A stretch of DNA of 64,000 nt from Desulfobaccales bacterium (GCA_041648175.1 JBAZPO010000001.1:62001-126000), one strand, 5' to 3'; counted from the first letter of the stretch, positions 40,965 through 50,052 are shown. Numbers and translations: made by a program. The notes: generated by a model not told the origin, from the letters alone.

Positions 40965-41212
40965 TATACTCATTGCCAAAAGTTTTTTCCTAACTCACCC
41001 CTCACCCTAGCCCTCTCCCCTCAGAGGGGAGGGGGGATAAAAGGAAAAAACTTTTGAGCCTCTTGCAAAATTGCCGGACATGATGTAGTCGCAGGCTTTA
41101 GCCTATATGAGCACAGGCTGGAAAGCCTGTGCTACCGGCAAACTCATAAACGCCCAAATAAGATATTGACCGAAAAGAGACTTTTGCAAGAGGCTCTTTT
41201 GGCAAACACTAT
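40965..41212. repeat. Palindromic repeat, arm type 1 with core alpha, interrupted (copy C)
   Basis: Left arm tatactcattgccaaaag starts at 40965. Core alpha follows (cacccctcaccctagccctc and tcagaggggagggggg). The right arm aaggaaaaaactttt is broken by the element at 41056-41196 and resumes as ttttggcaaacactata. Removing the inserted element and one tttt restores the arm seen in copies A and B. Confidence 0.85.
41056..41196. mobile_element. MITE-like element nested in repeat copy C, with TTTT target duplication
   Basis: A 141-bp element with perfect 15-bp terminal inverted repeats gagcctcttgcaaaa / ttttgcaagaggctc. It is flanked by tttt on both sides (41052-41055 and 41197-41200), consistent with a 4-bp target duplication, although a T-run makes the exact boundary ambiguous. 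Inside lies a second inverted pair (ttgccgg / ccggcaa) and a gcaggctttagcct / agcacaggctggaaagcctgtgct core. It encodes no protein and would need a transposase in trans. Confidence 0.8.
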
Positions 41213-41248
41213 ATATCACTACCTGAGAGCCGCAAAACCGGCAATCGA

Positions 41249-42325
41249 TTATGGCTTGAGGGGGGCTGGTTGAGCCACAGGCCCGGGAGTCTTGGCGTCC
41301 GGATGCTTGCCCGCCATGGCGACGGCAGGGTCCGGCAACCCCAAAGCCGCCCGTTCCTGTTCGATCTTCTCGAAGATAGCCTGCGCCAGCAGTTGATGCC
41401 CGTCCTTGTGCAGATGGCCGCTGAAGTTGGCGAAGATCTGCTTGATATCCTTGCCGGATAAGACGTCCTTCATGGAGATATGATAGACTCCCGGACCCGC
41501 CAGGGATTCCCCCAGGGCATCCAGGCCGTGGTCGGTGAGATACAGGCGGTGCTGGGCGTCTTCCTCCAGCCGGCACTGTGTGACCAGAATAACCGGAATA
41601 CCCCGGGCCCGCACCATGGCCACATTTTTCACCGCGGTGTCATAAGCCAACTTGATGCGGGCCGCAACTTCCTTGGGGTCTTGCCCTGCTGCCACCTGAG
41701 CGTCGGCGTCATTGAGGGCGTAGCGGAGGCGAACCTCTTCAGGCACCAGGGACCAAAAAACCTTCTCTATTTTGGCTTCATAGAGCCGCCGGAAAATAAA
41801 GACCTTCATCAGCCAGTGGCGGGGGTGCCAGCCCTTGAATTCCTGGCTGCGCCGCCATTCCCGCTCATCCTCCCACTTGTTATAGTCATCGAAGTGCAGG
41901 ATCACGAGGCTGGGGTCATACGAAAGGGCCTTCGTCAGCACTATGTGGCAGCGCCTGGCCCCGTAACCCGGCACCGCCAGGTTGATGGATTCGGCCTGGA
42001 TGTCATGCCGGCGCAATTCCTGACCCAAAAGCCCGGGATAGGCTCCTTTAAGACTGGGGCCCCGGGGCACGGAATCGCCCACCGTAAAGATGCGAAACAC
42101 TCCCGGGGGCCGCTGGCGTTGAAATGTTTGGGAATAAAAACGGCGTCCTCCGGCCCGGAAGAGTTCCACCGTGCCGTCCCCGTGCTCGTCGAATCCGGCT
42201 TGGGGATTGTAGCCGTAGTCAAACCGCCCCGAGAAATCCTGGCCAAAAAAGAGGCGCGCCCCCGCCTCTGCCAGAACCAACAGGCAGATAACCACAAGGC
42301 AGGCGGGAGTGATCAGTCGTTTCAT
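41249..42325 (-). CDS. SGNH-type hydrolase/acyltransferase partner of MBOAT protein
   Basis: A 358-aa protein with an N-terminal signal anchor (LITPACLVVICLLVLAEAG). The GDS nucleophile motif is FTVGDSVPRG near residue 83, block II is NLAVPGYGARR, and the catalytic Asp-x-x-His is probably in HLHKDGHQLL near residue 310. The start overlaps the MBOAT stop by 1 bp. Such MBOAT-SGNH pairs pass an acyl group across the membrane to polysaccharides, as in alginate O-acetylation. The C-terminal tail is Pro/Ala-rich. The polysaccharide target is not known. Confidence 0.84.
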   Translation of the reverse strand: MKRLITPACLVVICLLVLAEAGARLFFGQDFSGRFDYGYNPQAGFDEHGDGTVELFRAGGRRFYSQTFQRQRPPGVFRIFTVGDSVPRGPSLKGAYPGLLGQELRRHDIQAESINLAVPGYGARRCHIVLTKALSYDPSLVILHFDDYNKWEDEREWRRSQEFKGWHPRHWLMKVFIFRRLYEAKIEKVFWSLVPEEVRLRYALNDADAQVAAGQDPKEVAARIKLAYDTAVKNVAMVRARGIPVILVTQCRLEEDAQHRLYLTDHGLDALGESLAGPGVYHISMKDVLSGKDIKQIFANFSGHLHKDGHQLLAQAIFEKIEQERAALGLPDPAVAMAGKHPDAKTPGPVAQPAPLKP

Positions 42326-43914
42326 CAGAATTGAAAGTAGATAAATTCTTTATCCTGCTCCCCGGAAGAGACGATCAATAAGATCATCACGGCGTATACC
42401 AGACCCCGGGCCAGCCAGGGGACCTGCGACAGCGAGGCCTCATCCCGGTATTTCCAGGTAAGGACCTGGAGCAGAATCAGGGGCAGGATGTGGATCATAA
42501 GCCAGATGGCGGAGGATTCCCAGGACAGCCCGGCTGCGGCGTTCCAGTTGCCCAGGGCGCCGAACCAGGTCCCCAAATAGGCCACGCTGGGGCTGCGGAA
42601 AATGGCCCAGCCCACCAGGGTCAAGACAAACATCAGGAGCATTGCGGCGGCGTCCCGCCCGGTCCAGGCCCCGTTTTTGGCTTTTTTGTCCATGATGCGA
42701 TCAAACGGCGGCACCACCCGGTAGAGGATGAGCAGGGCGCCATGATACGCCCCCCAGAGGACGAAGACCCAGCTCGCGCCATGCCAGAGGCCGGCCAGAA
42801 GCATGACGATGGCCAGATTCCGCAGGGTGTCCCACTTCGCGCCCCGATTGCCGCCTAAAGGGATGTACAGGTAATCCCGGAACCAGGTAGACAGGGAGAT
42901 GTGCCACCGACCCCAAAATTCCGAGGGCGTGCGGGAAAAATAAGGAAACCGGAAGTTCTCCATGAGGTCGATCCCCAGCAGCTTGGCGGACCCCCGGGCG
43001 ATATCGGTGTAACCGGCGAAATCACTGTAAATCTGGAAGGCGAAGGCCACCACCCCGATAACCGCCCAGTAGCCGTTGAGGCTGGTCTTGGGATCAAAGG
43101 CATAGTTGGCCAGAATGGCGCAGTTATCGGCCACAAAAATCTTCTTAAAAAACCCCACCAGCATCAGGCACAAACCATCCTGGAGGTGGGAATTCCGAAA
43201 ACTGGCCCCCTGTTCCAGCTGAGGAATGAGATTTTTGCCCCGTTCGATGGGTCCCGACACCATTTGAGGGAAAAAAGCGTCGAAGGTGGCAAAGGTGAGC
43301 AGATCCGCACACGCCGGACTTTGGCCGCGGTAGATATCGATGACGTAGCCCAGGGATTGGAAGGTATAAAAGGAGATGCCCACGGGCAGGATGATTTTCA
43401 GCAGAGGCAGGTCGGCGGTAAAGCCGATGACGCCCACGAGCGACTTGAAGGAATCCGTAAAGAAGTTGAAGTACTTGAAGAATCCCAGGATGGCCAGACA
43501 AAACACTATGCTGAGAATCAGGTAATACTTGGGTCGCCTGTCCCCAGCGAAGAGCCCGATGGCTTCATGGGCCCCGAAAAAAGCCAGGCCCATAGCGGCG
43601 CTGATCACTAAGAGGGACAGGGAGATCTGTGAGGCGGGGAGCCAGAGGAAACACCCTAGCAGCCAGGCGGCCGGCAAGAGGGAGAAGCCCAAAACCTGCC
43701 ATCCGGCTTTTTTCTGTCCGGCGATGCTCAGGCCGCAGTTGTAATCGATGACCGTGGTGGCCAGCACCAGGGCCAGAAACCGGACATCCCAGCAGCCATA
43801 GAAGAAATAGCTGCCGGCCAACAACAAGAGTAATCGCCGCCTGACCGGCAGGAGCCAGTAACAGATGATGACGAGAGGCAGAAAGATGAAATATTGCCAG
43901 GAAATGAAGGACAT
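42325..43914 (-). CDS. MBOAT-family membrane O-acyltransferase (AlgI-like)
   Basis: A 529-aa multi-span membrane protein with about 11-12 hydrophobic segments. MBOAT hallmarks are MVSGPIERGKNLIPQ, FRFPYFSRTPSEFWGRWHISLSTWFRDYLYIPLGG and the catalytic histidine in LAGLWHGASWVFVLWGAYHG. It moves an acyl group, usually acetyl, from a cytoplasmic donor to a periplasmic acceptor. It is the first gene of the pair with the SGNH protein downstream. The residues match AlgI-type proteins, but no alginate genes occur here, so another surface polysaccharide is probably modified. Confidence 0.93.
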   Translation of the reverse strand: MSFISWQYFIFLPLVIICYWLLPVRRRLLLLLAGSYFFYGCWDVRFLALVLATTVIDYNCGLSIAGQKKAGWQVLGFSLLPAAWLLGCFLWLPASQISLSLLVISAAMGLAFFGAHEAIGLFAGDRRPKYYLILSIVFCLAILGFFKYFNFFTDSFKSLVGVIGFTADLPLLKIILPVGISFYTFQSLGYVIDIYRGQSPACADLLTFATFDAFFPQMVSGPIERGKNLIPQLEQGASFRNSHLQDGLCLMLVGFFKKIFVADNCAILANYAFDPKTSLNGYWAVIGVVAFAFQIYSDFAGYTDIARGSAKLLGIDLMENFRFPYFSRTPSEFWGRWHISLSTWFRDYLYIPLGGNRGAKWDTLRNLAIVMLLAGLWHGASWVFVLWGAYHGALLILYRVVPPFDRIMDKKAKNGAWTGRDAAAMLLMFVLTLVGWAIFRSPSVAYLGTWFGALGNWNAAAGLSWESSAIWLMIHILPLILLQVLTWKYRDEASLSQVPWLARGLVYAVMILLIVSSGEQDKEFIYFQF

Positions 43915-44112
43915 AGCGTTTCGGTAAGAAATCCGTTCCAGTTACGCTAAAGATTGCTGGAACAACCCTAACTGATGCTTATTGGTTGCGATGGACGAAA
44001 CCATCTCCCCTTTCTGGGATGGACGCGGCTGTAATTTTAGCTGGCCTTTATTATACTCTATCGCAGGGTAAAGGGCCATCTTCAGGAAGACAATCTTCCT
44101 GTTAGGGGAATC

Positions 44113-44817
44113 TTAGACTTTGCGGCACATCACCAGAAGCCGAGGCTCGCCGCTGATGGGTAGGTGATATATATGATGTTCCAGCGGTTCCAGACCCAGG
44201 AGTGGACAGGCAGAACTGGCCGTTTCCAGCTCAAGGCCTGTCAGATGCACACTTTTGAGGGCCAGAACCAAGCCCCCCGTGGCCAGTAATGGCTCGGCCA
44301 GCTCCAGCAGGCGGGGGAGTAAGAAGGTGGCCCGGGAGACCACTGCGTCCACCTTCGGCTCCCTTTTCCGGGCCAGAGAGGGGGTGAGATGGGTCTGAAC
44401 AACTTCGACGCCGGTCAGCCTGAGGCGGGAGACCAGGTATTCCAGAAACGCTGTTTTTTTCTGACGGGCCTCCACCAGGGTCAGGTTAAGTTCGGGGCGA
44501 GCCAGTTTTAGCACCAAGCCGGGAAAGCCGGCGCCACTGCCCAGGTCAATCAAGGACACAGCCCGGCCCAAAAACGGCGATACCGCCAGAGAGTCCAGGA
44601 AATGCTTGATGATCATGTCCCGGGGGTTTTTCAGCCCGGTTAAATTGGTCTTGGCGTTCCAAACTTGCAGCTCTTCCAGATAGATCCGCAGCTGCTCCAA
44701 CGTGGCGGGAGGCAGTTCCAGGCCCAGGGCTACAACGCCTTCCGTCAGGAGCGCCAGGGGATCTATCTCCGGGGGGGCTTGCACGATACTTTTTCCAGTC
44801 TTTGAACGATTGTTCAT
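44113..44817 (-). CDS. rsmG: 16S rRNA (guanine-N7)-methyltransferase RsmG (GidB)
   Basis: About 234 aa from ATG 44817; an earlier in-frame start would add 15 residues. The SAM-binding motif is LIDLGSGAGFPGLVLKLARPEL, preceded by TNLTGLKNPRDMIIKHFLDSL and followed by VEARQKKTAFLEYL. It methylates G527 of 16S rRNA. It is the last gene of the rpmH-to-rsmG series usually found beside the origin. A palindromic repeat separates it from mnmE. Confidence 0.93.
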   Translation of the reverse strand: MNNRSKTGKSIVQAPPEIDPLALLTEGVVALGLELPPATLEQLRIYLEELQVWNAKTNLTGLKNPRDMIIKHFLDSLAVSPFLGRAVSLIDLGSGAGFPGLVLKLARPELNLTLVEARQKKTAFLEYLVSRLRLTGVEVVQTHLTPSLARKREPKVDAVVSRATFLLPRLLELAEPLLATGGLVLALKSVHLTGLELETASSACPLLGLEPLEHHIYHLPISGEPRLLVMCRKV

Positions 44818-44902
44818 GAGCCTCTGACTTTCCCACAAGGCATGAAAAGTTTCCGATGGCAAACTCTTAACTTTGAACCTTGAACCTTGAACTTTTTCCT
44901 TT

Positions 44903-45086
44903 TATAGCAGTTGCCAAAAATTCTTTCTGATTGCTGGATTTCTAAATCCCCCTAAATCCCCCTTTTTCAAAGGGGGACTTTTAAAGCAATTCCGCTAAGT
45001 TCCCCCCTTTGGAAAAGGGGGGTTAGGGGGGATTTAGCTTCTTAGACAATGTACCTTAAAGGAAAAAATTTTTGGCAAACGCTATA
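44903..45086. repeat. Palindromic repeat, arm type 1 with core beta (copy D)
   Basis: Outer arms tatagcagttgccaaaaa and tttttggcaaacgctata enclose core beta (aaatccccctaaatccccc with tttttcaaagggggac) and its inverted counterpart at 45000-45035. It lies between mnmE and rsmG, inside a normally compact operon, only 2 bp from the mnmE stop. Confidence 0.85.
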
Positions 45087-45088
45087 AC

Positions 45089-46483
45089 TCATTTCCCCAA
45101 GCAAAACTGGCCGAAGATACGATCTAAGATCGCCTCCCCCACTTCCTCCCCGGTGATCTCTCCCAATTCCCGAATGGCGGCCGCGAGTTCCAGGGCCACC
45201 AGTTCCCAGGAAGGCTCATTGTCGTTATTTTCATCAGCGACAAGTAATTCCTTGGCCTGGCCGAGGTAGCCCAGGCACTGCCCAAGATGTTGATGATGGC
45301 GGGCCTGCGTGATCATCTGCCCCTGCACCTTGAGACCGCCGCCCAGGGCCAGGCCCACAATCTCGTTCTTCAAAGCCGGGATACCTTCCCCGGTGCGGGC
45401 CGAAATTTTGATCAAGGGCCAGGCCGTGAGGTTCATCAACCCAACCTCTGAAAACTCCGGAGCCAGGTCAACCTTGTTGATCACGAGAAGTCCGCGACGC
45501 TCTGCCAGTTCGGCCAAAGCCGCCTCATCCTCGGAGGCCAGCGGAGCGCCATGGTCCACCAGATACAGGACCAGGTCTGCCTGCCGCAATCGCGCCCGGG
45601 TGCGTTCGATCCCCAGTTCCTCTACCCGGTCCTGGGCCGGGCGCAGGCCCGCAGTATCGCTGAACCGCACCACCACGCCTCCCAGCGTAATGCACTCCTC
45701 CACCAAATCCCGGGTAGTGCCGGGGATTTCGGTGACGATAGCCCGCTCCATGTCCAAAAGGCGGTTCAGCAGACTGGATTTACCCACGTTGGGCCGCCCG
45801 GCGATGACCACCAGCAGCCCTTCCCTGAGCAGGCGTCCGGCTTCATAGGTGTCTGCCAGGGACTTCAAGAAACTTGCCTGTGCCTCAAGATTTTCCTGGA
45901 TGGCGGCAGCGGGTAACTCTCCGGCTTCTTCGGGGAAGTCCAGAGCGGCCTCCACCCGGGCGGCAAGATCCAGAAGATCCTGCCGCACCTGGCGCAGCCT
46001 TCGCCCCAAGCGGCCGTGCAGGTGCTCCGCGGCCACCTGGACGTGGGCTTCGGTCCGGGCGGAGATGACCTCCAGGACCGCTTCCGCCTGGGTCAGATCA
46101 AGACGCCCGGACAGAAAAGCCCGTAAGGTAAATTCGCCCGGCCGGGCCAGCCGCGCCCCGTGGGTCAGGGTCAGGTCCAGAATGCGCCGCAAGACCCCAT
46201 AGCCCGAATGGCAGTTGATTTCCACCACGTCTTCCCGGGTATAGGTATGAGGAGCCCGCATGAAGGCCAGGAGCACCTCATCAATAATCGCTCCTGTGGG
46301 GTCGACGATGTGGCCCAGAGAGAGCCGATGGGACCGCCACGGTTGGCGGGGCTTATGGGGACGGAAGAGGCGGCGGGCGATAGCATAGGCTCGCGGGCCG
46401 CTGAGCCGGACTATACCGATCCCCGCCTCGCCCGGGGGGGTGGAGATAGCCGCAATGGTATCGGCCGCGTCAGGTGGGGTCAT
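45089..46483 (-). CDS. mnmE: tRNA modification GTPase MnmE (TrmE)
   Basis: A 464-aa protein. The N-terminal folate-binding domain starts DTIAAISTPPGEAGIGIVRLSG. The G domain has G1 GRPNVGKSSLLN, G2/G3 TTRDLVEE and DTAGLR, and the protein ends in the catalytic FCLGK (C-x-G-K) motif. With MnmG it installs the cmnm5 group on wobble uridines. The ATG overlaps the stop of jag (ATGA). Confidence 0.96.
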   Translation of the reverse strand: MTPPDAADTIAAISTPPGEAGIGIVRLSGPRAYAIARRLFRPHKPRQPWRSHRLSLGHIVDPTGAIIDEVLLAFMRAPHTYTREDVVEINCHSGYGVLRRILDLTLTHGARLARPGEFTLRAFLSGRLDLTQAEAVLEVISARTEAHVQVAAEHLHGRLGRRLRQVRQDLLDLAARVEAALDFPEEAGELPAAAIQENLEAQASFLKSLADTYEAGRLLREGLLVVIAGRPNVGKSSLLNRLLDMERAIVTEIPGTTRDLVEECITLGGVVVRFSDTAGLRPAQDRVEELGIERTRARLRQADLVLYLVDHGAPLASEDEAALAELAERRGLLVINKVDLAPEFSEVGLMNLTAWPLIKISARTGEGIPALKNEIVGLALGGGLKVQGQMITQARHHQHLGQCLGYLGQAKELLVADENNDNEPSWELVALELAAAIRELGEITGEEVGEAILDRIFGQFCLGK

Positions 46484-47145
46484 GCCGGGCCGCCGGCATC
46501 CTCCTGACTTTCTTTCCTTTTGACCGGCGAAATAACCACCTTCTTATAGAGACCTTCGCCCCGGCTGATGGTCTTCAAGTCTTTATCGCCCTGCAGGGCC
46601 ATATGCACGATGCGGCGATCATAAGGATTCATCGGATTTAAGGTAACGGATTTGCCGGTGCGTTTAACCTTCTCCCCGTATTTCTGGGCCAGCAGGGCCA
46701 GGGCTTCGTTATGACGAGCCCGGTAAGCCTCCACATCAATGGCGATCCTGACCTTTTTTTTGGTCTGCTTGGCCAGCATTTTGGTGACGAGATATTGCAG
46801 GGCGTCCAGGGTCTGGCCCTGTTTGCCAATGAGCAAACCAGCGTCGCCGGTGGCTATGAGCAGGCTAATCCGGTCTTCTTCCTGAGTGGCGCTCACCGTA
46901 GCCGATTCCTCCATCTTCTCCAACACCTGCTCCAGGATTTCCCGGGCCCGGGGCAGCAGGTCTTCCTCCGGCTCGACCTGCAAAGCAGCGCGAATCCTGG
47001 CCTTCTTGCCCCCCAGACCAAAAATCCCGGGAGACCCCACCGACAGAATCTCTATCTCCAACTCCTCCGAAGGAACTTGAAAATGGGCGCAGGCACTTTC
47101 GATGGCCTCTTCAGTGGTTTTGCCTTCAAACTCCAAAAACTCCAT
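46480..47145 (-). CDS. jag: RNA-binding protein Jag/KhpB
   Basis: 221 aa from ATG 47145, with a GGGGAAG box. Jag_N domain at 1-50 (EFEGKTTEEAIESACAHF, SPGIFGLGGKKARI), KH domain near 85-150 (LLIATGDAGLLIGKQGQTLDALQYLV) and a C-terminal R3H domain (LNPMNPYDRRIVHMALQ). It binds RNA and affects cell-wall growth in Gram-positives; function in Gram-negatives is little known. It follows yidC, the conserved order of this cluster. Confidence 0.93.
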   Translation of the reverse strand: MEFLEFEGKTTEEAIESACAHFQVPSEELEIEILSVGSPGIFGLGGKKARIRAALQVEPEEDLLPRAREILEQVLEKMEESATVSATQEEDRISLLIATGDAGLLIGKQGQTLDALQYLVTKMLAKQTKKKVRIAIDVEAYRARHNEALALLAQKYGEKVKRTGKSVTLNPMNPYDRRIVHMALQGDKDLKTISRGEGLYKKVVISPVKRKESQEDAGGPA

Positions 47146-47163
47146 CAACTCTTCCCCTGAGAC

Positions 47164-48855
47164 CTACGTAAGGTACTTATTGGTATAGTGCTGCTGAGCG
47201 ATGGACAAAACGTTGTTCATCAGCCAATAGATCACCAGTCCTGAGGCGAAATTAAGAAACATGAACGTAAAAATCAAGGGCAGAAACATCATCATCTTGG
47301 CCTGGGTGGGGTCTCCGGCGGATGGCGTCATTTTTTGCTGAATAAACATGGTGGCCCCCATGATCAGGGGGGTGATGAGCAAAGGATCTTTGGCGGACAG
47401 GTCGGCTAGCCAGACGATATTGGTAAACGGCAGCGTGGGAATAAATGGAGCATGGCGCAACTCGATGGCATAACCCAGCACATTATACAAGGCGATGAAC
47501 ACCGGCAATTGCAGCACCATGGGCAGGCAGCCAGCCATGGGGTTGACTTTGAAGGTGCGGTACAAGCCCATGAGCTCCTTATTCATGGCTTCCTTGTCAT
47601 CTTTATATTTTTCCCGGATCTTGGCCACCTTAGGCTGGAGCTTCTGCATGTCCTTCATGGACTTGTAGCTCTTGTGGTTGGGATACCAGAAGACAATCCG
47701 GAGCAGGATGGTAAAAATGACAATGGTCCAGCCATAATTGTGGGTGTAGCTGTTCAGCCAGTTCAAAAAGGTCAGAAAGGGTTTGCCCACGAAGTCAAAC
47801 CAGCCGAAGTTGACCGCCCGGTCCAGCCCTAGTGGCTTGAGATCGTCCAAGTTTTTCGGGCCGAAGTAGAGGAGATAGGAAAACCGGGCTGCCTGCCCCG
47901 GAGCCAGGGACTCCACCGGAGTCCTGAGGCTGGCCACCATGGGCGCTTTTGGCGGTTCGGACAGGGTAACCCAAGCCTTGGCGGACTCGGGGATCATGGC
48001 CGTTAAAAAATACCCTTCGTCAAGCCCGGCCCACTCCACTTTGCCGGTAAAAGTCTGGGGCTCTTTGAGGTCGCCGCTTTTGAGGTCATGCAACTTGTTG
48101 TTGATAGAGCCGTTGAACCCGAGAAAATGGGAGGTACTGGCTTCCTCCCCGGCGAAATTTTCGCTCAGGTCCAGATTGATCTGCCCCTCCAGGGGTTGTT
48201 TCGTATGATTGGTGAGTTGGACTGCCAGGTCGAAGCCGTAGCTGTCAGCCTTGAAGGTGAAGGTTTTGACGAAGGTCAGGCCCTCGGGACTGACGCAGGT
48301 GAATTTCAGGGTACTCTTGTCGCCGTCTTTGAGGGTCAAGCCGGAGGTGGAGGCCTCACACAGAGCCATCCCGGCCACGTTCAAGGTCTTGCTTTCCCAA
48401 CTCACGGTCAGGGGCAATTCGTTGGCGCCGCCCTCCCGGACCAGATCCTTGGGTCCGATCTTGGCCGTTTCCGGGTTCAAATAGCGATCCACCTCGAACC
48501 CCACTGGCCCCAGTTTAAAATGGTAGAGGGGCTCAAAGGGCATGCGATTCTTATATTTTTTTAACTGGAAGCTCTTGAGCCGTCCACCCAGTTCGGTGAA
48601 TACCGCCCGGTACAAGGGGGTGTCCACCACCACGTCCTTGGCGGGCTGGGCCGTCGGCGGGCGCACTGGCAGAGGCGCCGAAGGCGCGGGTCGCGCCGCC
48701 ACCGGAGGGGGCGCCGGGGCCGGGGCCGCAGGTTTGGCTGCGGTCTGGGTTTGGGACGAAGGCGGCACAGGGCTTTTCAGCTTATCCCCAAAATAGATGA
48801 AGGCCATGAACACCACGAAACTTAAGGCCAGGGCAATCAAGGCCCGTTTTTCCAT
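47164..48855 (-). CDS. yidC: Membrane protein insertase YidC
   Basis: A 563-aa protein of the Gram-negative type. First transmembrane helix at 5-23 (ALIALALSFVVFMAFIYFG), a Pro/Ala-rich linker to about 70, a large periplasmic beta domain to about 350, then five membrane helices. The conserved insertase core contains NYGWTIVIFTILLRIVFWYP, MAGCLPMVLQLPVFIALYNVL and MTPSAGDPTQAKMMMFLPLIFTFMF. It inserts membrane proteins alone or with SecYEG. It follows yidD by 10 bp, and the next gene is jag. Confidence 0.96.
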   Translation of the reverse strand: MEKRALIALALSFVVFMAFIYFGDKLKSPVPPSSQTQTAAKPAAPAPAPPPVAARPAPSAPLPVRPPTAQPAKDVVVDTPLYRAVFTELGGRLKSFQLKKYKNRMPFEPLYHFKLGPVGFEVDRYLNPETAKIGPKDLVREGGANELPLTVSWESKTLNVAGMALCEASTSGLTLKDGDKSTLKFTCVSPEGLTFVKTFTFKADSYGFDLAVQLTNHTKQPLEGQINLDLSENFAGEEASTSHFLGFNGSINNKLHDLKSGDLKEPQTFTGKVEWAGLDEGYFLTAMIPESAKAWVTLSEPPKAPMVASLRTPVESLAPGQAARFSYLLYFGPKNLDDLKPLGLDRAVNFGWFDFVGKPFLTFLNWLNSYTHNYGWTIVIFTILLRIVFWYPNHKSYKSMKDMQKLQPKVAKIREKYKDDKEAMNKELMGLYRTFKVNPMAGCLPMVLQLPVFIALYNVLGYAIELRHAPFIPTLPFTNIVWLADLSAKDPLLITPLIMGATMFIQQKMTPSAGDPTQAKMMMFLPLIFTFMFLNFASGLVIYWLMNNVLSIAQQHYTNKYLT

Positions 48856-48865
48856 AGAGAGACTC

Positions 48866-49075
48866 CTAAGGTACCGGGTCCCACCCTCCAGGATGGAAGG
48901 GGTGGCAACGACATAGACGCCGGATAGTCAACCCGAGGCCGCGCCCGACGCCATGGCGGCACAGCGCCTCAGCGGCATACTGGGAACACGTGGGCACAAA
49001 CCGGCAGCAGCTGGGAAACAGGGGTGAGATCAATACCTGATATACACGGATTATAAAAAGGGCCACTTTAGTCAT
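48866..49075 (-). CDS. yidD: Membrane protein insertion efficiency factor YidD
   Basis: A 69-aa protein with the YidD pattern: amphipathic start IIRVYQVLISPLFPSCCRFVPTC, SQYAAEALCRHG, LTIRRLCRCHPFHPGGWDPVP. Six cysteines are conserved in the family. It overlaps the stop of rnpA and precedes yidC, the usual order. It assists YidC-dependent insertion. Confidence 0.95.
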   Translation of the reverse strand: MTKVALFIIRVYQVLISPLFPSCCRFVPTCSQYAAEALCRHGVGRGLGLTIRRLCRCHPFHPGGWDPVP

Positions 49076-49455
49076 GGTGTTATATTTCTGGCCCGGGCCA
49101 AGAGCAGCCGGCCCAACTCCTCTTCGACCTGATGGTACCCCAACTCTGCCGCCCCTTTCTTGGCCATAATGACCAGGTCTACGGCAGGCAATTGCAAGCG
49201 ATGACGGCGAAAAAACTCCCGGAGCAGGCGTTTTACCCGATTCCGCTGCACGGCTTTCCCCAGACGTTTGGTCACGACCAGCCCCAGCCGGGGACCTTCT
49301 GCGGCCGGGGGCGCCAGGGTCACGCCGAAATGGCGCGTGTATAACCGCTTGCCCTGGGCCTGGGCCCGAAGGTAGTCTCGGCGATGGCGGACCCGCTCTG
49401 CCTTAGTGAACCGGGCGGTCCCTTTGGGGTTGGGGTCAGGACAGTGGCGGAGCAC
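49072..49455 (-). CDS. rnpA: Ribonuclease P protein component
   Basis: 127 aa with a GTG start, which is a guess because in-frame alternatives are few. Family marks: TKAERVRHRRDYLRAQAQGKRLYTRHFGV and the RNR motif in VVTKRLGKAVQRNRVKRLLREFFRRH. It binds the RNA of RNase P for tRNA 5' processing. It follows rpmH by about 40 bp and overlaps yidD by 4 bp. Confidence 0.94.
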   Translation of the reverse strand: MLRHCPDPNPKGTARFTKAERVRHRRDYLRAQAQGKRLYTRHFGVTLAPPAAEGPRLGLVVTKRLGKAVQRNRVKRLLREFFRRHRLQLPAVDLVIMAKKGAAELGYHQVEEELGRLLLARARNITP

Positions 49456-49497
49456 CGGCGGTTGGCATCAGGGATGAGGCTTAGGAACTCCTCATCT

Positions 49498-49635
49498 TCA
49501 GACTGAAAGACGTTTCCGGCCTTTGGCCCGCCGGCGCTTGATTACCTGGCGCCCGGCACGAGTGCTCATCCGCTCCAAAAACCCGTGGGTACGAGCCCGG
49601 CGCACATTATGAGGTTGATAGGTGCGTTTTGACAT
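49498..49635 (-). CDS. rpmH: 50S ribosomal protein L34
   Basis: 45 aa starting at ATG 49635 with AAGGAAAAC upstream. Sequence shows the near-invariant KRTYQPHNVRRARTHGF and RRRAKGRKRLSV. A longer frame from 49860 runs through the promoter and is not used. It starts the rpmH-rnpA-yidD-yidC-jag-mnmE-rsmG series. Confidence 0.97.
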   Translation of the reverse strand: MSKRTYQPHNVRRARTHGFLERMSTRAGRQVIKRRRAKGRKRLSV

Positions 49636-50052
49636 TTCGTTTTCCTTATCCCAGAACTTATTCCAAACATTGTATAAACCATTTATGCTGCTTTTTGTCA
49701 AGGTCTTGTGCCAATTAATCGCCCTGTCCTCACATAAACTTTTCTCAGTATAGGTGAGTACGTGAAGCTCACCAATCCCTGCGAAATTTAAGGAAATCGG
49801 CTCCCCGGGAGTAGGGTAATATGGATTTTTAAGTTGAATTTTTTCACTAAGTAGGCACAATAGATAAACAAGGGGCTTTCTGGTCGCGCCGGCGCTCGGG
49901 AACCGGGTGCTTATTTTGCCCTCTGGCGTTTTTCACTCTAGGGCAGAGCCTGCCCCAACGCAATTACGATGGTGTTTCCCGCATAAAAATTATAAAAATA
50001 TAAAAATCCGCAGGATGCGGTGTGTTCCACGATATGCTAAGGAGTCAGGCAC
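49636..50052. other. Divergent intergenic region between rpmH and mreB
   Basis: About 415 bp. It contains the rpmH promoter on the minus strand and an AT-rich tract (49985-50010) before mreB. It is a strand-switch point beside the rpmH series, so it is a candidate for the replication origin, but no canonical DnaA box cluster is visible. Confidence 0.45.
49671..49701 (-). promoter_or_regulatory. Candidate sigma-70 promoter for rpmH operon
   Basis: On the minus strand TTGACA (49701-49696) is followed after 18-19 bases by TTATAC/TATACA (49677-49671). It lies 36 bp before the rpmH ATG. The spacing is slightly long but the -35 is perfect. Confidence 0.6.
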
